Shown here piece after piece: positions 57,520 to 64,000 of a DNA stretch of 64,000 bases (its first letter is position 1; each line of letters starts with the position of its first letter). A program made the position numbers and the translations under genes. Source of the DNA: Strigops habroptila (lineage: Eukaryota > Chordata > Aves > Psittaciformes > Psittacidae). The notes under the pieces are model-generated. The model was given only the letters and a program-made list of their open reading frames with translations. It searched no databases and had not been told where the DNA came from. Location of the stretch: the NCBI RefSeq assembly GCF_004027225.2, contig NC_046358.1, forward strand, positions 68,405,028-68,469,027. Reading direction: 5' to 3'.

Positions 57520-58465
57520 TTATAGAATCATAGAATCAACCAGGTTGATCATCAAGTCCAACCATTCCCCAACACTGGCAAGGCCACCACTAAACCATGT
57601 CACTAAGGGCCTCGACTACGCGGTTTGTGAACACTTCCAGGGATGGTGACTCCACCACTGCCCTGGGCAGCCTGTTCCAATGCCTGAACACCCTCTTTGT
57701 GAAGAAATTGTTCCTAGAATCTAGTCTAAACCTCCCGTGGTGCAGCTTGAGGCTGTTTCCTGTTGTCCTGACACTTGTTCCTTGGGAGAAGAGACCAGCC
57801 CCCTCCCCGCTCCATCCTTCTTTCAGGTAGTTGCAGAGAGCAGTAAGGTCCCTCCTGAGCCTTCTTTTCTCCAGACTAAAACCCCCAGTTCCCTCAACTG
57901 TTCCTCATCACACTTGTGCTCCAGGCCTTTCACCAGCTCCATTGCCCTTCTCTGGACTCACTCCAGCACCTCAATGTCTCTCTTGTAATGAGGGGCCCAG
58001 AACTGAACACAGGATTCGAGGTGCAGCTTCACCAGTGCCGAGTACAGGGGGACAATCACTGCCCTGGCCCTGCTTGCCACACTATTGCTGATACAGGCCA
58101 GGATGCTGTTGGCCTTCTTGGCTGCCTGGGCATAAGCTGGTTCATGTTCAGCTCAGTCAATCAATCACCACTCCCAGGTCCTTTTCCATGGGCAGCTTTC
58201 CAGCCACCCTTCCCCAAGCCTATAGTGTTGTGTGCAGTTCTTGTGGCCCAAGTGCAGGACCCAGCACTTTGCCTTTGTTGAACCTCATCCCATTGGCCAC
58301 AGCCAATGATCCAGCCTGTCCAGATCCCTCTGCAGAGCTTCCTACCCTCCAGCAGATCAGCACTCCCACCCAACTTGGTGTCGTCACAACCATGCTGGAA
58401 GTTCTTGCAAGCAGTTTGCTGCCTAGAAGCCTGGACCTGCCTTCCACCATGCTGCACTGCATTTA
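57520..58465 (-). mobile_element. CR1 LINE, about 0.95 kb
   Basis: The plus strand begins tatagaatcatagaatcaacc (complement of the CR1 tail). It runs back through the reverse-transcriptase C-terminal region to the part complementary to caacaaaggcaaagtgctgggtcctgcac. It belongs to a different CR1 subfamily from the 'gactggtttggg' copies. Frame broken. Confidence 0.92.
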
Positions 58466-61356
58466 GGTGGTCAGTCACCAAAGAGATATGGTACCACAAA
58501 TCAAATGACCCCTTTTGTGCCAATGCCAAATGCACAGCACAAAATGGAGGAGAAGATGCAGAAAGAGACAGGTCAGAACTCAGCTCAATTTTCTACCAAA
58601 CCTGAGCTACAGCTTCTTAATGCAAGAGCACTGGAACAGAGAACTCCAAGATGAGAATATCTTTCCCCTCTCTGCTGTACACTATCAGTGCCTTTGGGCA
58701 CACATATTACAGTAACTCCTAGAGTGAAGCCCTGACTCAAACTTGACACTGGTGTAAGAAGACACATCACTGAAATCATAGCCAGCATTGAAATCTGAAA
58801 GAAAGAAATGCTAAAAGAGGAGAACATTGAGGGTTTTTAAAATGTCATTAAGACTGCATTGTGGCTGCTGTGAGGGGGAACAGACTGATGGAGCAGTGAC
58901 AGCATTTCCTAACTTCAAATAACACTGTTTCTTTTCAAATAAATGATAACGCAACAGAGATGCTTCAAACATCGCAAAGCGTAAGAGTGAAGACTGCTCT
59001 AAGTTCACATGCAAAATACTACAGAGTTGCCTCTTCAAGACACAATCATTAATGAAATAACTTGGGCACGTCTGTCAAAGAGGCAGGAGGCATCACCTCG
59101 ACTATGAAAACAGGGATTCCACACAGAAAGGCAAAATGCCTTGGCCAGGATCACACAGTCGTGAACTGACCCAGCAGGCTCTAGTCCTGCACACAGGCGC
59201 ACTCAGTGCTATGAAGCATCACCTTGGTGAACACTTGCCTTCCGGGTCCTCTAGTAATGACGCACTGCGAGAGGAATATGGCCTGGCTGGTCCGCATCTT
59301 GGGAAGACCTCTGAAAAGCTACAGGAGCCATTCACGTTTAGAATGCTTTTTCTCTCTGCTCTCTTTGGAGATACACCAGCTGGATTAGGTTACACCAAAT
59401 GTCCACCTCACCGATTTCTTTATTCTAGTTGTGAAAGCCTAACGAATACTAATCATAAGGCAATAGCTAAGAATGCTTTCCAGAATACTCCTGCAGCCTT
59501 CCACAGCACAGGATTTTAAACATTTTACCAACACTAGCTGTGCAGTTTCCTGTTTGAAAGGATTTCTCAGCTAGCTGACTTGCAACTGATCCAACTAGAG
59601 GGAAAAAAAACAGAGGAATAAGATCAGCATGGCTAGGAAGAGTGATTCCAGAGCATATCACCCAACCTTGATTATATTTGCAATTTACTGTAAATACTCT
59701 TATGATACTTCTGTATTTAGGGGAATTCTTCAAATTTTTGCTCAACTGACTTCCATGGGAATTTATATGAATAATGACCTTGGGATTCTTCATGTGGAAA
59801 TAATTATCCTGTACTGGATGTACCTGGTCAGCCTGTCTAGTGCCACCACAGATTTCTCTGTGTGCTCAGCTGGGCCAAGACTGGAGAAAGGAGCCTGCTT
59901 TGCTTTTCCTCTATCCTAAGGACTGTACACTTCTAGAAAGTGCAGACTTCATTCCCAGCCCTGGGAATGATTGACCTGAAACAAGGTAGGAACAAAATAC
60001 CCGTTTTCCCAGACTTATGCTGCATAACCAGCTAGGAAAGAAAACAGCTGTAGATCCAAGGTCATGTACAAGATCCTTTTTAATCTTACTGAATGGCATG
60101 AAAACACAAAAAGTTTGATGACACAGCTTCTGTATGCGTAATATAAAACCCTGGAAAACAAAAAAATACTGTATAGCGTTGTTCCATACAGTCACTAACT
60201 CCCAGCAGTGTTCCTCAGCAAGCAAAAGAATAATTTGCTCGCCTACTGATTTCCAGAAGACTTAAAAGTCTTCTCTCTATATTTCTCCTCATCAGGTATG
60301 TTACCCAGGTTCAGTTTCTCCTTATGCTAGACAAGCATTCTTTAAAACAAACAAACAAACAAATATCACAGATGGAACAGACTGTATCAGAGCTTACTAA
60401 TACATTTTTTTTGTAGCCAACATAAGGTTTTTTTGAAGCCTTTCCTAGCAAATGTTTTCCACCATCTCCGCTGCTCCTAGTACACCCTGGAACCTGCCTA
60501 CACTCCCTTTTCTTGCCTCTCAGGCAGGATGACTGGACTATAAAAAGGAAAGAGAGCACTGCACTCAGGGACACCTGATACCATCTTTCCTTTTAAAGGA
60601 CTTCTGTTCCTTCAGCTTTTTTAAGCTTAAAGAGGAAGATTTTCTGCCTAAACACAGGAGATGGGTTGAGTCGCTGAAGTAGTATTGAAACACTGAAACT
60701 CCACTGTGTGGAGAGACACATTCAACTGTCAAGGTAGCAAAAATTTAATACAAATCAAATGCAGAAGAGTCCTTGGGCTCTCTCAGTTCATTTCACCACC
60801 ACCCAAGCTTTGGCATGCAGCTGATTCAGCCTCTGAGTCACTGGTGGTTGTAACTGGGCTACTTATACAGTAAACTTGTTTTTTAAGAGCCGATTGTACA
60901 TCCTTCCCAGCTGGCCCGTACCTGGCTTCAGCAACAAAAATCCTTCCCTGTCTGGAAACAACTGTCTTTACATCCCTAAGCTAGATTAAAGCAGCATTTG
61001 CAATTCTCTTTGAAGTCTATACCCGTCAACTGAAGAGATGAACGAGCAAGGACAATTCTCACTCATTTTCCTCCAAGGCCCTGAACTTCCTACTCTAGGT
61101 GGCAGTGATGACACACTGCCCAGGGCTTTCTGGATACCAGAGGCTGCATTGACTCACATGGAGTGGAAGCACCCAACTATCCATTATGCTTACACTGCTG
61201 GATCTTCACAGAAGCTGGTTCTTCTTCTGAAAGATGAACCTTACTTTAGAAAAGACTGAGTTTCTTGGGTAACATTTCCTACTGCTCAGCATCTTTCCAC
61301 CATTCTTAAGTTTATAGGAGATATGGCACAGGTTTTAGCCACAGTTTTAGACTTTC
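58466..61356. other. 3' region of C8orf33 and intergenic DNA
   Basis: It should include the C8orf33 3' untranslated region. ATTAAA on the minus strand at 60744-60749 is a possible poly(A) signal, about 610 nt past the stop. A CAAA repeat (aaacaaacaaacaaacaaa) lies at about 60343-60361. No other gene was seen. Confidence 0.4.
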
Positions 61357-61553
61357 CTAGAAGAAATTAAAGCGAAACTCTTCTTGGGAAGGTGTGAATT
61401 TGAATGGGCCTGTGTTATGTGTCCCGGGTGACTCTGAAAGGGATCCTGCTGAACCTTGACTTTTCCTGGAAGCCCCTGAGCACTTCCGGATGAACTGGCC
61501 TTTCTTCTTGCGGATGCTTCCCTTCACTTCCACAACTCTGGCAGATTTCACAG
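61357..61553 (-). CDS. C8orf33: C8orf33 last coding exon
   Basis: Acceptor TTTGCTCCCCTCTTTAAG; phase 1 in. It encodes VKSARVVEVKGSIRKKKGQF and ends SQEEFRFNFF and TAG. It has a basic N-terminal half and a Ser/Gly-rich middle. Confidence 0.9.
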
Positions 61554-64000
61554 CTTAAAGAGGGGAGCAAAGAGCAATGAAAGATGTTTACTCATCTCAT
61601 ATAGCGAGGTCCCACTCTGCAAAGCAATATGAAAGGCAAAGCCCTTTCTTCTCTTCCCCCACCATGCAAAGTTCTACCTGCTTCCATGAGCTTCAGCTCT
61701 TTGCACAGCTCCTCCTCCATCTTTTTCCTGTAGTCTCCAAACATGACTCTCATGAGTTGACGCTTCTTCACCAGCGGAGCCTTGTCATTGCGCAGTGTCT
61801 TGATTGCACGGAGAGCCTCCTCGACTGAAGCATGCAAAGGAGAAACAAGGCACAGTTTAAGACTCCCCAGTGGCTCTGCTCCTGCACGCCTGCCAGCCCT
61901 TCCCACAGGGGAGATCTCTTGTTTACTGGAATGCTTACCCTGCTTTGGAGTGGATTTCTGTGTCTTCAGGCCAAGTTCCAGCTGTTCCACACACCAGTCC
62001 ACCTCCTTCCACAGCTGGTCCCCTGACTGCTATGCAACATGAAGCAGAGTGAGCAAAAGGAAGTAAGTAATCAAAAAATTAGAGCAGCAGGTGCTACACA
62101 GGAAAAAAACGTATCTGCATAAAGGACTATTCCAAGTTTCATGTTCTGGTTATCACTCTACAGAATTAATGACTTTTCCCTGTAGTGTTTTTCATTGGAT
62201 AAACTTAAAGCACTGGACAATTGTTTCGCTGCAACTTACTGGCTCTATTTGATGGATTTAATATTTGGCTGTCATTTAGATGTATCATCAGAATGCTATT
62301 TTCTGGAAAGCTGTCCAGGCCTTTCCTCTGAAAGAAGCTGTCAAGTCAACTTATAGGTGGGAAGAATAAGCATTAACGACAAAAAAAAAGCTACCCCAAA
62401 CCTGCCCGAAATCAAAAAGCAAACAATGGACAAAATCAGAAACTGAGTCTTGGTGTTTCAGCTCCTGTGTGCTTGCTCAAGCAGAAATGCATGAGAAGGC
62501 TGAAGCCCATGAAGGTGAAAGAAGCCAAGTCCCATTGAGCAAAGCCAGCTGGCTAACTGAGCAGTGGCAGGGAGAAGGAAAGAGGGCTGCACCCTGGGGC
62601 TGAAGCAATTCTTAACTGTTATGTACATGTAAACACAAAAGCATTCATGCTGTCTCCTCTTCCTTACAACAGCGACATTCCAATGGACTGAAAGAGCTTT
62701 TAATCACCTTTCTATCCTTCCATCACCTTCATACCTTCCCAGTACTCAGCAGTGTTTATTGGTAGGGCTGTTGTTGAAGCAGCACTTTGGATGGAGTGCC
62801 TCAAGAGGCAGGTGACCACTCAGTGCAATTTCTGTGTAGAATGTTAATGGAAGCAAGTGTTTTGCAATTCTGTATTTCACTATCGCTCAGCTGGCACTGT
62901 CTATTAATAATAACTATACCAGTGCTGGAAAGAAGAATGAAGTGAAGATCTGGACCTCAGCAGAACACCAGAAAACCTCAGGGTGTGCCTTAATGATGTG
63001 TTTACACACAACTTACAAGTTCAGTCTATTTCTGGCCATGCCTTACAAGAAGAATCTTCTCAGAAGCACCTTTAAGCTTTGCACCAGACCCTGCCATGGC
63101 TGTGGCCACAAGGGGCAACGGCTCTGCACCTCAGATTTGCTATTTGTGTTATGTGAGCAATTCATCCTACCCAGTAATATGCCAATCAGGGGTACAGTGC
63201 CTGGTTCAGCATGCACAGATACCAGCTTAGCTCTGACTGAGGAGAGTCACCTCTATCTTTTTAAGAAACTGTGACACCCAGCTTCCCAGGATTAGCCATC
63301 AGAAGTCTAAACATGAAATGTTTCAGTACAAGCCTGAAGCAGACAACGAAGGACCATTAACTCCTTTCCACTAATCAGGTTCCCCAACTGTCTAGCAGAG
63401 AAAGAAAACAGCTGCTGTAAGAAGCAAGCAGCAATCCTCCTCTTTCAGGTTCCCTCTCAAGCCACTACACTGACTGTTAAATATGCAAAGAGATGAAGCT
63501 TCTCTTTTGCTCAAGGGTTTATAAATAATAGGATCCCATCAATATTTAAATACCTGAGAGGTCTCATCCTGGTGGGGAGTATCTGCATTTTGACATCTGC
63601 TAGCTTCTGCCTTTGCCTTCCTGTTGATCTCAGTTTCTTTTATCTCCTTTTTACTGACAGATGTTTTTTGTTTCTTCTTCTTCTTCTTCTTCTTCTGGAC
63701 AGCTCCATCTGCTGATTTCTCTGCCACTGTCTCATCTCCAGGAGCAGTCTCTGGTTGGGGGATCCTTAATGTGACATTGCTTCTATGCTCTTTGGGTGAA
63801 CTACCTGTAGTTTGAGTCAACTCAGGCTTCTGCAAGGCTGCAGTCTGTGGCATACCTGCTGATTCAGCAGGCAAAGAATTACCCAGCACCTCATGACCTG
63901 CTGTACAGTCTATATGTTGGCTTGCTGGAACTAACTGATCCAGAGGACAGTCTTCATCTGGGGTGGCAAAGTTGAAAGCAAACTTGGGTTCTTGTCCAGA
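61357..64000 (-). CDS. C8orf33: UPF0488 protein C8orf33 orthologue, 3' four exons (5' end outside the window)
   Basis: Exons in transcript order are 64000-63554 (open at the right edge), 62026-61939, 61824-61678 and 61553-61357. Phases are 0, 1 and 1, with GT-AG ends. At least 292 codons are visible, against 229 residues for the human protein as I remember it. Recognition rests on the core DWCVEQLELGLK, STPKQ, APLVKKRQLMRVMFGDYR and the C-terminus EEFRFNFF, all characteristic of UPF0488. The first visible exon is low in complexity, with eight consecutive Lys then QK, a likely nuclear or nucleolar signal. It also has KFAFNF near its 5' edge, echoing the C-terminal FRFNFF. The molecular function of the family is unknown. 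The start codon and promoter lie beyond position 64000. Confidence 0.93.
61678..61824 (-). CDS. C8orf33: C8orf33 penultimate exon, core domain
   Basis: Acceptor CTTTGCATGCTTCAG and donor GCAG|GTAGAAC; phase 1 in and out. It encodes EEALRAIKTLRNDKAPLVKK, then RQLMRVMFGDYRKKMEEEL, the most conserved part of UPF0488. Confidence 0.93.
61939..62026 (-). CDS. C8orf33: C8orf33 internal exon
   Basis: The acceptor GTTGCATAGCAG gives phase 0, matching the upstream donor; the next AG, four bases on, would be out of phase. The donor is CAGG|GTAAGC. It encodes DQLWKEVDWCVEQLELGLK, then TQKSTPKQ. Confidence 0.92.
62027..63553. other. C8orf33 intron
   Basis: Unique intronic sequence. No repeat family or extra exon was recognised. 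The plus-strand frame at 62942-63274 has no support. Confidence 0.5.
63554..64000 (-). CDS. C8orf33: C8orf33 upstream exon, partial
   Basis: The frame is open to the window edge and the donor TCTCAG|GTATTT closes it in phase 0. It encodes an acidic start (FNFATPDEDCPLDQLV), a poly-Lys tract, and a charged helix (KKEIKETEINRKAKAEASR). The poly-Lys comes from a TTC repeat on the plus strand (about 63674-63697), which is likely to vary in length between individuals. Confidence 0.85.

Noticed and set aside
1-64000. tRNA, rRNA, CRISPR or riboswitch features
   Set aside because: No cloverleaf with A/B-box pattern, rRNA core sequence or regularly spaced repeat array was seen on either strand.

Overview
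The window is avian nuclear DNA. CR1 LINE 3' ends are present about 18 times in both orientations, together with three LTRs of one endogenous-retrovirus type whose termini read TGTCCTGG...CCACAACA. There are no Alu, L1 or other mammalian repeats. Genes have many short exons with GT-AG introns. No operons, CRISPR arrays, rRNA or tRNA genes were seen.

Layout, left to right. (1) 7606-9783, plus strand: a three-exon gene for a 313-residue protein with an N-terminal helix-turn-helix and a C-terminal Gln-rich coiled coil. (2) 11142-30.75 kb, minus strand: a 14-exon gene (first exon non-coding, in a CpG island at about 30.7 kb). I reconstructed it exon by exon from splice sites and reading phase. 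It encodes a type I membrane protein of about 1,019 residues: signal peptide, four extracellular lamin-tail-domain (LTD) modules each followed by a cysteine linker, one transmembrane helix and a 20-odd-residue tail ending in IAAEF. The protein and its exon block are internally duplicated. Two single-base excesses, one in LTD1 and one in the membrane helix, break the frame in this sequence. (3) 38888-56141, minus strand: a seven-exon model, consistent in phase, for a protein of about 308 residues with two membrane segments. I do not recognise it. (4) 61357-64000, minus strand: the last four exons of the C8orf33 (UPF0488) orthologue, whose 5' end lies past the right edge.

The three minus-strand genes lie head to tail. 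The plus-strand gene converges on the tail of the LTD gene, with 1.36 kb between the stop codons. Most remaining DNA is intron or intergenic sequence with CR1 copies, LTRs and small simple repeats. Two CR1 copies in opposite orientation flank the CpG-island promoter of the LTD gene.

The most interesting item is the LTD gene. Its modules resemble the LTD of secreted bacterial proteins (INEV..DNPG...EF.ELY....LxGYxLVxYN....IQNGxDAxALY) more than the nuclear lamin tail, yet it is plainly a spliced vertebrate gene. Gene models come from reading splice signals and phases by eye; no transcript data or database search was available.
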